A stretch of 64,000 nt of DNA from Comamonadaceae bacterium (lineage in GTDB: Bacteria; Pseudomonadota; Gammaproteobacteria; Burkholderiales; Burkholderiaceae_C): positions 1 through 64,000 of the forward strand of contig CANFJF010000010.1 of assembly GCA_947447355.1 (NCBI GenBank). Direction: 5' to 3'. Below are positions 1-8,203 of the stretch, piece by piece. The position numbers were made by a program, and so were the translations under genes. Each line of letters begins with the position of its first letter. Within the stretch, counting starts at the first letter, position 1. The notes under the pieces were generated by a model, which saw only the letters and a program-made list of their open reading frames with translations, was not told where the DNA came from and did no database searches.

Positions 1-525
1 CTGTTCAGTGGTTTGTTGCCGGCGGGTGGCAGATTGGTGACCTTGCACAGTTGGGTGTATCGCCATGAGCCGTCTGACGAACCGACTCGCTTGCAGTCAT
101 TTCGCGTACGCGAATACGTCCGAGTGGGTGCGCCAGACGTTGTCGTTCAGTGGCGAGACATGTGGTTACAGCGCAGCTTGAAACTATTGCAGGCGCTTGG
201 ATTAGCGGCGAAAAGTGATGTTGCTTCTGATCCATTTTTTGGTCGGATCGGCAAGATGATGGCCGCAGATCAAACCGACCAACGCCTCAAGTTTGAAATT
301 TTGACCCCTGTCATTTCGATAGAAAAACCGACGGCGGTGTGTTCCTTCAATTGGCATCAGGATCACTTCAGCAGCAAGTTTGGCATTCGTCAGTCTGACA
401 CCACCCTAGCCCACACCGCTTGCCTTGGTTTTGGCCTTGAGCGCGTCACGCTGGCGTTGATAAAAACCCATGGTTTCGAACCCAAAAAATGGCCTGATGC
501 AGTCAGATCCCAATTATGGAGCTGA
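1..525 (+). CDS. Amino acid:[carrier protein] ligase, C-terminal part (cut by window edge)
   Basis: The reading frame is open to base 1, so the N-terminal half lies outside the window. The visible ~174 residues look like the catalytic core of the seryl-tRNA synthetase-like enzymes that load an amino acid onto the phosphopantetheine arm of a small carrier protein instead of a tRNA (the Bradyrhizobium Bll0957 type). Seen: a conserved FNWHQDHF stretch, then AHTACLGFGLERV, which has the form of class II synthetase motif 3 with its Arg and a nearby Cys that could be a zinc ligand, and a WPDAVRSQLW tail. There is no tRNA-binding coiled-coil arm in the visible part. The stop overlaps the DUF1839 start by 10 bases, suggesting translational coupling. 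The carrier protein gene should lie upstream. The family call is fairly sure; the amino acid used cannot be read from this fragment. Confidence 0.75.
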   Translation: MFSGLLPAGGRLVTLHSWVYRHEPSDEPTRLQSFRVREYVRVGAPDVVVQWRDMWLQRSLKLLQALGLAAKSDVASDPFFGRIGKMMAADQTDQRLKFEILTPVISIEKPTAVCSFNWHQDHFSSKFGIRQSDTTLAHTACLGFGLERVTLALIKTHGFEPKKWPDAVRSQLWS

Positions 526-1523
526 CCTGCATTGAAGCTTGGCCGGGTCTGCGTGCAAAGAGTTATGAGCGTCACGACCTGCATCATCATGACTGCTTGT
601 GGCCGGAAAAGAACTGCTACACCGACGTCTGGATAGAGCTTGTTCACACACTTGGGTGTGACCCGATGGCGATGTTTGCATTCACCCACACAGCCGACTT
701 CGAAGGAGACCAGTGGACATTTTTCAAGCCAGTGCACGCAGAACTTCGAGATCTGTACGGCATTGATGTCCAGGAGTTGACGGTCTGGCGACCACTGCTG
801 GAGCATGCTCAAGAGTATTTGTCTGCTGGCAAGTTTATTTGTTGCGAAGTAGATGCCTATTACTTGCCTGACACGGCCGGCACGGACTACAAAAACCAAC
901 ATTCAAAGACCACTATTTTGATGGCCCGCCTGGATGCGCCATCTCAACAATTGGGCTACTTTCACAACGCTGGTTATTTTGAACTGTCAGGCGATGATTT
1001 CGCGAATTTATTCCGAACGACCGGTGCGCCCGATGCGTCCTACTTGCCGCCCTACGCCGAATTTGTTCGCGTCGATCGACTGCATCGGCAGTCGCCGTCA
1101 GCGCTGGCCAAACACTCATTTGAGCTGCTTCAACAGCACTTTAAAAATCGGCCTCACACCAACCCGTTTTCCCGCTTTGCACAGCGCTTGCTGCATGATC
1201 GAGATGCCCTACAGACAAGCACGCTTTCACGCTACCACGCTTGGGCGTTTGCATCCATTCGACAAGCCGGTGCGGCGTTTGAACTGGCAGCCGCCCATCT
1301 TCGGTGGTTGGCGGGTTGGGGCTACCCGGGATTGGGAGAGGCCGCCGAGTGCTTTGACAGCATCTCAGCCGCTAACAAAACCTTGATTCTCAAGGGCGCA
1401 AGAGCCGTCAATTCAGGCCGGGCATTGGATGCAACTGAATTACTGGCCAGCATGGAGGAAGCTTGGGAGTCTGGCATGGCGCTGATTCAACAGTCGCTGA
1501 CACCGGAGCCTGAGATGGCGTGA
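516..1523 (+). CDS. DUF1839 family protein
   Basis: A 335-residue soluble protein with no signal peptide or membrane segment. It matches my recollection of DUF1839, a family of unknown function usually encoded beside amino acid:carrier-protein ligases and their small carrier protein. Recognisable traits are the N-terminal CIEAWPGL and YERHDLH segments, the NCYTDVWIEL stretch, and a Cys-rich central CCEVDAYYLPDT motif. The ATG at 516 lies inside the end of the ligase gene, so the two are probably one transcript. The first half resembles a papain-like or transglutaminase-like fold in residue pattern (Cys, then His and Asp further on), but that is only a guess. Its 3' end overlaps the 3' end of the convergent histidine kinase gene by 37 bases. 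Confidence 0.7.
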   Translation: MELTCIEAWPGLRAKSYERHDLHHHDCLWPEKNCYTDVWIELVHTLGCDPMAMFAFTHTADFEGDQWTFFKPVHAELRDLYGIDVQELTVWRPLLEHAQEYLSAGKFICCEVDAYYLPDTAGTDYKNQHSKTTILMARLDAPSQQLGYFHNAGYFELSGDDFANLFRTTGAPDASYLPPYAEFVRVDRLHRQSPSALAKHSFELLQQHFKNRPHTNPFSRFAQRLLHDRDALQTSTLSRYHAWAFASIRQAGAAFELAAAHLRWLAGWGYPGLGEAAECFDSISAANKTLILKGARAVNSGRALDATELLASMEEAWESGMALIQQSLTPEPEMA

Positions 1524-2635
1524 ACAGTCATTGGCAACAGCAAAGGCAACTGGAAGCGAGCGCTCAGTGTAGTGCCGCATTGTTGACTGGATTTCACCGT
1601 GAACTCCCCGCCTTCAGCTTCGACACGGTAATGCATGACGAGCAATCCCAGCATAGAAATACGCTCGGACGTGGCGTCGAAACCAACACCGTCATCCGTC
1701 ACGCTAATTTGCGCCTGTCCGTCAGTGTTCGAGGACAAAAGCACCCTCACATTACTGGCCTTGGCATACGCAGCCACATTCACCAGTGCCTCTTGCACCA
1801 AGCGGTAAATGGTGAGTTGAACGGCAGGTTTTAGAGCCACGTCATCCAGCTCTGCATCCACCCTGATGCTGTTCTCACGGGTGAAATCGCCGATCAAAAT
1901 CCTCAAGGCCTGCACCAGTCCGAGGGAGTTCAGGGATGAAGGCCGCAGGTCTTCAATCATGTGCCGCTTGCGGTCAATGCCCTTGTCCATCATCTCCGTG
2001 AAGTGTGTGAATCGAGCGGTAATTTCAGGCGACAGTGGGGCTAAGGCCGACTTCAGGCGTGCCACGTCGAACTTAGCGGAAGTGAACAATGCGCCAAGGT
2101 CGTCATGCAAGGCTATGGCCATACGATTTCGCTCCTCCTCCCTAGAGAGTTGCAGATGACGATTCAACTCCGTTAGCTCGGCAGTACGGTGTTTAATCTG
2201 CTGATTAAACGACTGCGTCAGCGCCTGTAGCGCAGCTTCACTGCTCTTTAAAGCTTGTTCAGCACTTTTGCGTTCGTCTATGTCTTCTGTCGCGCCATAC
2301 CAGCGGGCAATAGCTCCGGAACTGTCGCGTTGCAGCAGAGCACGTGTGCGCATCCAGCGGTATTGGCCATTTCGCATGCAGAGCCGATGTTCGACATCAT
2401 TGAGCTCGCCAGACTGGACGGCGCAACGCCAAGTTTCTGAAACTTGGGACCGATCGTCCGGATGAACGGAGTCTTGCCAAGCCATGCCAAAACCACTCTT
2501 GCCCGTCCACTCGTTCCAACGATCGCTGAGATAGTCCACCTGACCGTCGGTACCGGCAGTCCAAACGGCATACGGGTTAAGGTTCAATGCGGTCCATCCA
2601 TAGCGTTTGATGTCAGGCAAGTCAAATCCCTTCAA
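1487..2635 (-). CDS. PAS domain sensor histidine kinase (NarL-type partner class)
   Basis: A predicted cytoplasmic kinase of 382 residues with no transmembrane helix. Residues ~13-120 form a PAS/PAC sensor (WTGKSGFGMAW, VHPDDR, RWYGATEDIDERK). A coiled coil covers ~120-160. A HisKA_3 dimerisation domain follows, with the phospho-acceptor His in ALHDDLG. A HATPase domain ends the protein, with QEALVNVAAYAKAS and VTDDGVGFD. HisKA_3 kinases normally pair with LuxR/NarL-type regulators, but none is next to this gene. The usual His of the N box (NVxxHA) is Tyr here, and the last glycine box is loose (LLVMHYRV), so activity may be altered. The start is uncertain: the longest frame begins with TTG. 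The signal is unknown. Confidence 0.85.
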   Translation of the reverse strand: MKGFDLPDIKRYGWTALNLNPYAVWTAGTDGQVDYLSDRWNEWTGKSGFGMAWQDSVHPDDRSQVSETWRCAVQSGELNDVEHRLCMRNGQYRWMRTRALLQRDSSGAIARWYGATEDIDERKSAEQALKSSEAALQALTQSFNQQIKHRTAELTELNRHLQLSREEERNRMAIALHDDLGALFTSAKFDVARLKSALAPLSPEITARFTHFTEMMDKGIDRKRHMIEDLRPSSLNSLGLVQALRILIGDFTRENSIRVDAELDDVALKPAVQLTIYRLVQEALVNVAAYAKASNVRVLLSSNTDGQAQISVTDDGVGFDATSERISMLGLLVMHYRVEAEGGEFTVKSSQQCGTTLSARFQLPLLLPMTVHAISGSGVSDC

Positions 2636-2867
2636 TCTTAGAGGCTGAAACCTGTCGCAATGGAGATGCGTTTACTAGCATTCTGAATATTTCACTTTGT
2701 TTGTTCAACCACATTCTGATCATCGCTCTGTTGAGGCAATCTCATGGCAGGCCCATGGCTTGCCTGTGCGTGGTCTGAGACCTACAAAAGAGCGAGTCAG
2801 GTGGGTGCTACCCCACTGCGACACTGTGATGAAATGATATTTTCTTGAACTTTCACAGAAAGCCTCT
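2636..2867. other. Divergent intergenic region
   Basis: 232 bases between the divergently transcribed histidine kinase and SDR reductase genes. It should hold both promoters. I see AT-rich stretches (around 2690-2700 and 2835-2850) but no promoter pair good enough to call, and no small ORF with convincing features. Confidence 0.4.
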
Positions 2868-3611
2868 ATGACAAGACTCAACCACAAAGTCAGCATCATC
2901 ACGGGTGCAGCACAGGGCATTGGCCTGGCCACAGCGCTCAAGTTCGCCGCAGAAGGCGCCATCGTTGTCGTCTGCGACTTGCGCCAAACCGCCATTGACG
3001 AGGCCGTCAAGCAATGCAAAGCGCTAGGCGCACAGGCCATCGGATGTCTGATGGATGTGACCGATCGGACGATGGTCGATGCCGTGGTGGCGCAAGTCAA
3101 AGCGCAGTTCGGCCGGATTGATGTGCTGGTCAACAACGCCGGCATCACCAAAGATGCCAGGCTGTTAAAAATGACGCTGGCGCAGTTTGACCAAGTCATT
3201 GATGTGAACCTGCGAGGCGTGTTTCATTGCGCCCAAGCGGTTGCAGACACCATGATTTCACAAGGCAGCGGCGTGATTTTGAATGCGAGTTCGGTGGTCG
3301 GTATTTACGGCAATTTTGGGCAAACCAATTACGCGGCGAGCAAGTTTGGCGTGATCGGCTTCACAAAAACTTGGAGCCGAGAACTCGGGCCAAAAGGAGT
3401 ACGGGTCAACGCAGTGGCACCAGGCTTTGTGGCAACGCCGATTTTGGACACCATCCCAAATAACGTGCTGCAGGAAATGAAAGCGCGCGTGCCGCTGAAA
3501 CGCTTAGGCAAACCGGAAGAGATTGCCAACGTGTATGCATTTTTAGCCAGCGATGAGGCCAGCTACATCAATGGCGCGGTGATCGAAGTGTCAGGCGGTA
3601 TGACGGTCTAA
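2868..3611 (+). CDS. SDR family reductase, FabG-like 3-oxoacyl-ACP/acetoacetyl-CoA reductase
   Basis: A classical 247-residue short-chain dehydrogenase. The cofactor-binding TGAAQGIG motif is at residues 12-19, VNNAG at 88-92, a catalytic Ser at 141/142, and the YAASK pair Tyr155/Lys159. The C-terminal EVSGGMTV is typical of FabG. The NADPH/NADH-dependent reduction of a 3-oxoacyl thioester is the family norm, and similar proteins are annotated both as FabG and as PhaB (polyhydroxybutyrate). There are no fatty acid or PHB genes around it, so this is probably an extra FabG paralogue rather than the housekeeping one. It is followed after 20 bases by the chromate transporter pair, which may be cotranscribed. 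Confidence 0.85.
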   Translation: MTRLNHKVSIITGAAQGIGLATALKFAAEGAIVVVCDLRQTAIDEAVKQCKALGAQAIGCLMDVTDRTMVDAVVAQVKAQFGRIDVLVNNAGITKDARLLKMTLAQFDQVIDVNLRGVFHCAQAVADTMISQGSGVILNASSVVGIYGNFGQTNYAASKFGVIGFTKTWSRELGPKGVRVNAVAPGFVATPILDTIPNNVLQEMKARVPLKRLGKPEEIANVYAFLASDEASYINGAVIEVSGGMTV

Positions 3612-3631
3612 ACAGCAGCGATAATCCGCGC

Positions 3632-4207
3632 ATGAGCGCTTTGCCCCCTGACGATCGTCCACGTCCCAAATCTTTAACAGACCTCTTTGTGTCCTTCACG
3701 CTGCTGGCTTTACAAGGCTTCGGTGGCGTCTTGGCCGTGGTCCAAAGAGAACTGGTCGAAAACAAGCGCTGGATGACGCGCGATGAATTCATCGAAGATT
3801 GGTCAGTGTCGCAAATCTTGCCTGGCCCGAATGTGATCAATATGGCCCTGATCGTCGGCGGTCGCTACTTTGGCCTGAAAGGCGCCTTGGTGGGATTGGC
3901 CGGCATGATCGCGGTGCCATTGGTTCTGGTGGTGGCTCTCGCAATGATTTACTCACAATTTGCTGACCACCCGGGCGTCGCCGGCGCCTTACGCGGCATG
4001 GGTGCTGTTGCTGCCGGCCTGATTTTGTCAACCGGCATCAAGCTGATTGGCGCGCTCAAGAGCCATGTGCTGGGCTGGCGCTGGTGCGCGGTATTGGGGC
4101 TGTCTTGCCTAGTCTGCATCGCCGTGTTCCGACTGCCATTGGCTTATGTCTTGTTTGGGCTTGGCAGCTTGGCTTTTGGCCTGTCCTTTAGAAAGATGAA
4201 ACCATGA
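3632..4207 (+). CDS. chrA: Chromate transporter, N-terminal half subunit (CHR family)
   Basis: A 191-residue membrane protein with about five to six hydrophobic segments. It shows the CHR-domain hallmarks: FTLLALQGFGG near the N-terminus and SQILPGPNVINMALIVG at about residues 60-76. Full-length ChrA proteins carry two such domains. Here they are two separate genes, the short-chain CHR arrangement in which the halves are thought to work as a heterodimer. The stop codon overlaps the next start as ATGA. CHR proteins are associated with chromate efflux, but many environmental homologues have no proven substrate. Confidence 0.87.
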   Translation: MSALPPDDRPRPKSLTDLFVSFTLLALQGFGGVLAVVQRELVENKRWMTRDEFIEDWSVSQILPGPNVINMALIVGGRYFGLKGALVGLAGMIAVPLVLVVALAMIYSQFADHPGVAGALRGMGAVAAGLILSTGIKLIGALKSHVLGWRWCAVLGLSCLVCIAVFRLPLAYVLFGLGSLAFGLSFRKMKP

Positions 4208-4788
4208 GCGAGACGCCGCACCTGATACTCGGCGCCCATGAATGGTTTCAGTTTTTTTCCCATTACCTCTCGCTCTCCTTGCTGCAGATCGGCGGTGCGA
4301 TTGCGACCATCCCTGACATGCACCGCTTTCTGGTCGACCAGAATCTCTGGTTATCGGACGCCCAATTCAATGCCTCAGTCGCCATTGCTCAATCTGCGCC
4401 TGGACCGAACGTCCTGTTCATCGCGCTGATGGGCTGGAATGTCGGCATGAACGCGGGCGGCGTTCTAACAGGGCTGCTCGGCATCCTGCTGGCGATGGGC
4501 GGCATGTTGATTCCCAGCTCGGTGCTGACCTACAACGCCACACAGTGGAGCCATCGCAATCGCAATTTACGCGCTGTTCGAGCTTTCAAACAGGGCATGG
4601 CACCGATTGTGGTCGCGCTGTTGATTGCCACAGGCTGGACGCTCGCCAGCGCCAACGGCAAGACGCTGGATCACTGGCCGCTGTGGTTGCTGGCCGGGGT
4701 GAGTACTGTGATCTTCTGGCGCACCAAGCTGCACATTTTGTGGCTGCTGGGTGCGGGTGCGCTGTTGGGCTGGTTCGGCTGGATTTGA
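4204..4788 (+). CDS. Chromate transporter, C-terminal half subunit (CHR family)
   Basis: A 194-residue membrane protein and partner of the gene just upstream, whose stop it overlaps by four bases. It carries the second CHR repeat: SLLQIGGAIATIPDMH near residue 25 and IAQSAPGPNVLFIALMGWNVG near 60, followed by hydrophobic helices to the end. The two halves are homologous but face opposite ways in known split systems. The gene ends four bases from the convergent rlmB stop, with no terminator between them. A physiological role in chromate efflux is inferred from the family only. Confidence 0.86.
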   Translation: MSETPHLILGAHEWFQFFSHYLSLSLLQIGGAIATIPDMHRFLVDQNLWLSDAQFNASVAIAQSAPGPNVLFIALMGWNVGMNAGGVLTGLLGILLAMGGMLIPSSVLTYNATQWSHRNRNLRAVRAFKQGMAPIVVALLIATGWTLASANGKTLDHWPLWLLAGVSTVIFWRTKLHILWLLGAGALLGWFGWI

Positions 4789-4792
4789 AACT

Positions 4793-5542
4793 TCAGCGCC
4801 GCTGGCGCAGGGCTTCGTAGAGGCAGACGCCGCTGGCGACTGAGACATTCAGGCTTTCAACCGCACCATGCATCGGAATGCTGACAAGTTCGTCGCAGGT
4901 CTTGCGGGTGAGTTGGCGCATGCCCTCCCCTTCAGCACCCAACACCAAGGCCACCGGACCTTTAAGGTCGACGTCATAAATTGTTTTAGTTGCATCGTCG
5001 CTGGTGCCGATGCACCAGATGTTGCGCTCCTTGAGTTCACCCAAGGTGCGCGCTAAATTCGTCACCATGAAATAAGGCATGGTTTCAGCGGCGCCACTGG
5101 CCACTTTGGCCACCGTGGCATTGATGCCGGCGGCATGGTCTTTGGGGGCAATCACGGCGTGAGCGCCAGCACCATCGGCCACTCGCAAACAGGCGCCGAG
5201 GTTGTGTGGATCGGTCACACCGTCAAGCACCAAGATCAAAGGCGATGCAACGCCGCTGGCCTCGAGTTGTTCAAGCAGTTCGTCTAGCGAGGTGACAACC
5301 GCCACGGCATTGACACGGGCCACCACACCCTGATGGCCATGGCCGCCGGCCATTTTTGACAGTCGCACGCCATCGGATTCGATCAGCCGGATGCCGGCCT
5401 CGCGGACCCGATCGGTGAACTGACGCATGCGCGCATCGCGGCGAGAGACATCGTAAAAAACTTCCAGGACCGATTGCGGCGCGGTTTTGATGCGCACGCC
5501 CACGGCATGAAAGCCAAAAAGAACTTTAGGAGAAGAAGACAT
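4793..5542 (-). CDS. rlmB: 23S rRNA (guanosine-2251-2'-O)-methyltransferase RlmB
   Basis: A 249-residue SPOUT (SpoU-type) methyltransferase that 2'-O-methylates G2251 in the P loop of 23S rRNA. The N-terminal ~75 residues are the substrate-binding domain (GFHAVGVRIK). The three SpoU motifs follow: NLGACLRVADGAGA (motif 1), LVLGAEGEGMRQL (motif 2), and IPMHGAVESLNVSVASG (motif 3), which together form the knotted S-adenosylmethionine site. Length is normal. It lies 22 bases downstream of the ABC ATPase gene and is probably cotranscribed with it. Confidence 0.95.
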   Translation of the reverse strand: MSSSPKVLFGFHAVGVRIKTAPQSVLEVFYDVSRRDARMRQFTDRVREAGIRLIESDGVRLSKMAGGHGHQGVVARVNAVAVVTSLDELLEQLEASGVASPLILVLDGVTDPHNLGACLRVADGAGAHAVIAPKDHAAGINATVAKVASGAAETMPYFMVTNLARTLGELKERNIWCIGTSDDATKTIYDVDLKGPVALVLGAEGEGMRQLTRKTCDELVSIPMHGAVESLNVSVASGVCLYEALRQRR

Positions 5543-5563
5543 GCCCGATTATCACAGGCTCTG

Positions 5564-6280
5564 TCACAGGTTTTGCGGCACTACCTGACCGGCCTCAATC
5601 GTGATCTTGCGCTGACACTGCGCGGCGATGGACTGGTCGTGAGTCACCAACACCAGCGTCGTTCCCAATTCTTGGTTGAGTTCAAACATCAGTTTCATGA
5701 CGGTCTCACCCGTAGCAAAGTCCAAGCTACCGGTCGGCTCATCGGCCAACAGTACAGCAGGTTGAACCACAAAAGCACGGGCCAGCGCCACGCGCTGTTG
5801 CTCACCGCCAGACAATACCTTGGGGTAGTGCCCGAGCCGCTGACCGAGCCCAACGCGGCCGAGCATTTCGGTGGCCAAGGCCCGTGCACCGCGCGTGCCA
5901 GACAATTCCAGCGGCAGCATGACATTTTCAAGGGCCGTGAGGTTGGCCATCAGCTGAAAACTCTGAAACACAAACCCAACTTTTTGCGCACGCAAAGCAG
6001 CACGGTCGTCTTCGTTGATGGCAAAAATATCCTGGCCGGCGAGGCGTACGGTACCTTTGGTCGGCGTATCCAGCCCGGCGATGATCGACAACAAGGTGCT
6101 TTTGCCAGAACCAGAGGCGCCGACAATAGCGGCAGTTTCCTTGGCAGACAAGGAGAAATCAATATCACGCAAAATAGTCAAGGTACCCGTCGAGTCGGTG
6201 ACTGACTTGAAAACATGCTCGACGGAGATAATGGCGACCGGTGCAGCCTCGGGGCGCTCAACAGGATTCGTTTCGGACAT
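5564..6280 (-). CDS. ABC transporter ATP-binding protein, YbbA/LolD-like
   Basis: A 238-residue nucleotide-binding subunit of the MacB/LolD group. Walker A GASGSGKS, signature LSGGEQQRV and Walker B VLLADEPTG are all intact. The frame could run upstream to 6835, but ABC homology begins only at MSETN, so the ATG at 6280 is chosen; the upstream part overlaps the divergent esterase. In E. coli the same divergent pair, tesA and ybbA, is followed by the permease ybbP. Here rlmB follows instead, and no permease gene is present in the window, so the membrane partner must be encoded elsewhere. Confidence 0.9.
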   Translation of the reverse strand: MSETNPVERPEAAPVAIISVEHVFKSVTDSTGTLTILRDIDFSLSAKETAAIVGASGSGKSTLLSIIAGLDTPTKGTVRLAGQDIFAINEDDRAALRAQKVGFVFQSFQLMANLTALENVMLPLELSGTRGARALATEMLGRVGLGQRLGHYPKVLSGGEQQRVALARAFVVQPAVLLADEPTGSLDFATGETVMKLMFELNQELGTTLVLVTHDQSIAAQCQRKITIEAGQVVPQNL

Positions 6281-6392
6281 GACAGCCTTTTCAATAAACA
6301 CAACGCTCAACAATCTTCGCGCACGCAGCGACTTTAACAAGCGAGGCACTTTAGCCACGCATGCGGTAGCAAAGCCTTTGCAACCGTGCGGA

Positions 6393-7064
6393 ATGCACTG
6401 GGCTCGTCGCGCCCTGCTCTCGCCTGGTTTACTGGCCTTGCTGCTGGCCGTCTTACTTGCCTTGCCCATGCTGAGCCAGGCCCAGTCGCCGGCGGCCCGC
6501 AGCAGCACAGACACAGTTTTAGTGGTCGGTGACTCCTTGAGCGCCGAATACGGGCTCAAGCGCGGCAGTGGGTGGGTCGCCTTACTGGAAGAAAGGCTGC
6601 GGACTGAAAAGCTGCCGGTAACCGTCGTCAATGCCAGTATCAGCGGCGACACCACGGCCGGTGGCCGCGCGCGCTTGTCAGCGCTGCTCAGCCAACACAA
6701 ACCGAGCATCGTGATCCTTGAGCTGGGGGCCAACGACGCACTGCGCGGCTTGGCTCTGGAGGCCACCCAACAAAACTTAATGGCGATGACCCGTGCCGCA
6801 CAAAAAGTGAAAGCCCGCGTGCTGCTGGTGGGCATGCAGGTGCCGCCGAATTACGGCGCTGCTTACAGTGAAACTTTTGCGAGTCTGTTTCCGAAGGTTG
6901 CCAAAACCACCCAAGCGGCGTTGGTGCCCTTCTTACTCAAGAACGTGGCCGATATCCCTGACCCCAGCCCACTTTTTCAGCGCGACCGGCTTCACCCAAA
7001 TGAAGACGCGCACCCCATCATCTTGACCAACGTTTGGCCAGAATTGAGAAAGCTTTTCAAGTGA
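6393..7064 (+). CDS. TesA-like periplasmic arylesterase/lysophospholipase (SGNH hydrolase)
   Basis: A 224-residue secreted lipase of the GDSL/SGNH family. A signal peptide (MHWARRALL, then a Leu-rich core, cleavage near SQAQS) precedes the mature protein. Block I is GDSLSAEYG with the nucleophile Ser, block II has the Gly in SISGDTT, block III is GANDALRG, and block V is DRLHPNEDAH with the catalytic Asp and His. The ATG at 6393 is chosen because it gives a normal signal peptide; an earlier in-frame ATG at 6279 sits back to back with the ATPase start. The divergent ATPase is the classic TesA neighbour. The last bases overlap the GTG start of the next gene. Confidence 0.88.
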   Translation: MHWARRALLSPGLLALLLAVLLALPMLSQAQSPAARSSTDTVLVVGDSLSAEYGLKRGSGWVALLEERLRTEKLPVTVVNASISGDTTAGGRARLSALLSQHKPSIVILELGANDALRGLALEATQQNLMAMTRAAQKVKARVLLVGMQVPPNYGAAYSETFASLFPKVAKTTQAALVPFLLKNVADIPDPSPLFQRDRLHPNEDAHPIILTNVWPELRKLFK

Positions 7065-8116
7065 GCGTGCAACTGATCACCGCCACCGAGGCACTGACCC
7101 GGCTGGCCAATTTTTCTGTCGTCATCGATGCCCGCAGCGAAGGCGAGTACGCCGAAGACCACCTGCCCGGCGCCGTCAACTGGCCCAGCTTGAATGATGC
7201 CGAGCGCAAGATCGTTGGCACACAGTACAAGCAGATCAACGCCTTTGAGGCGAAGAAGCAAGGCGCGGCCATGGTGGCGCGTAATGTCGCCGGCCACATT
7301 GAACGCGAACTGCTCGACAAACCGAAAGAATGGCAACCGCTGGTGTATTGCTGGCGCGGCGGCAAACGCAGCGGCTCGCTGGCGCTCATCCTCGACCAAA
7401 TCGGTTTTAAGGTAACTTTGGTCGAAGGCGGCTACAAGGCATTTCGCGCGGCTCTGGTGGCAGACCTGCCGCAACTCTCGGCGCGCTTTCAGTATCAGGT
7501 GGTGTGCGGCACCACGGGTTCAGGTAAGACCCGTTTTTTACAAGCGCTGGCAGAACAAGGCGCACAGGTGCTAGACCTTGAAGCGCTGGCCAATCACCGC
7601 AGCTCCGTGCTGGGGCTGATCCCCGGTCAGGCGCAACCAACGCAAAAAGCCTTTGACACCCACATCTGGACGGCGCTGCAAGCATTTGATCCTGCCAAGC
7701 CGGTGTACATCGAAAGCGAGAGCAAAAAAGTCGGCAACGTGGTGGTGCCCGAGAGCCTGATGGCAGTCATGCGCAGCAGCCCTTGCCTGCACCTGTATTT
7801 GAATGAAGAAGAGCGCGTCAAGTTGCTGCTGCAAGACTACGACTTCTTTGTGCGCGACATTGAATTTTTCTGCGACCGCTTGGATGCCCTGACCGAAGCA
7901 CGCGGTAAAGCGGTGGTGGCTGACTGGCAAGCCCGCGCCCGCAGTGGTGACGTGGCCAGCGTGGTGCTAGAGCTCCTGACCAAGCACTACGACCCGGTTT
8001 ACCTGCAATCCATGCAGCGCAACTTTGAGCAATATGGATCAGCCAAAAGCCTCACGCCAGCTGACCACAGTGTGCAAGCCATGCAAGCCTTGGCCAGCAG
8101 CTTGCTGGCGACTTGA
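7061..8116 (+). CDS. selU: tRNA 2-selenouridine synthase SelU/MnmH
   Basis: A 351-residue enzyme that replaces sulfur by selenium at wobble 2-thiouridine of tRNAs for Lys, Glu and Gln, via a geranylated intermediate, using selenophosphate. A rhodanese domain occupies ~1-130 with the catalytic Cys97 in YCWRGG, the same position as in E. coli. A P-loop (GTTGSGKT, ~150-157) opens the C-terminal domain. The GTG at 7061 overlaps the TGA of the esterase gene (GTGA), so translation is probably coupled; a TTG at 7034 is the alternative. SelU needs SelD, which is not in this window. Confidence 0.93.
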   Translation: MSVQLITATEALTRLANFSVVIDARSEGEYAEDHLPGAVNWPSLNDAERKIVGTQYKQINAFEAKKQGAAMVARNVAGHIERELLDKPKEWQPLVYCWRGGKRSGSLALILDQIGFKVTLVEGGYKAFRAALVADLPQLSARFQYQVVCGTTGSGKTRFLQALAEQGAQVLDLEALANHRSSVLGLIPGQAQPTQKAFDTHIWTALQAFDPAKPVYIESESKKVGNVVVPESLMAVMRSSPCLHLYLNEEERVKLLLQDYDFFVRDIEFFCDRLDALTEARGKAVVADWQARARSGDVASVVLELLTKHYDPVYLQSMQRNFEQYGSAKSLTPADHSVQAMQALASSLLAT

Positions 8117-8147
8117 CATTCAAAATTCACTGAGTGACTGGACGAAA

Positions 8148-8182
8148 AAAAACTGCAGAGGCTGTGAGGCCCTGCAGTTTTT
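8148..8182. terminator. Bidirectional intrinsic terminator
   Basis: A perfect 11-base-pair inverted repeat (AAAAACTGCAG at 8148-8158 with CTGCAGTTTTT at 8172-8182) around a 13-base loop. The A-run on one side and T-run on the other let it serve both convergent genes, selU on the plus strand and the small charged protein on the minus strand. Confidence 0.85.
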
Positions 8183-8203
8183 AGCCATGAACTGAGGTTG
8201 AGT

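Noticed and set aside
6281-6835. N-terminal extension of the ABC ATPase to 423 residues
   Set aside because: It overlaps the divergent esterase gene and has no ABC homology; the ATPase starts normally at 6280.
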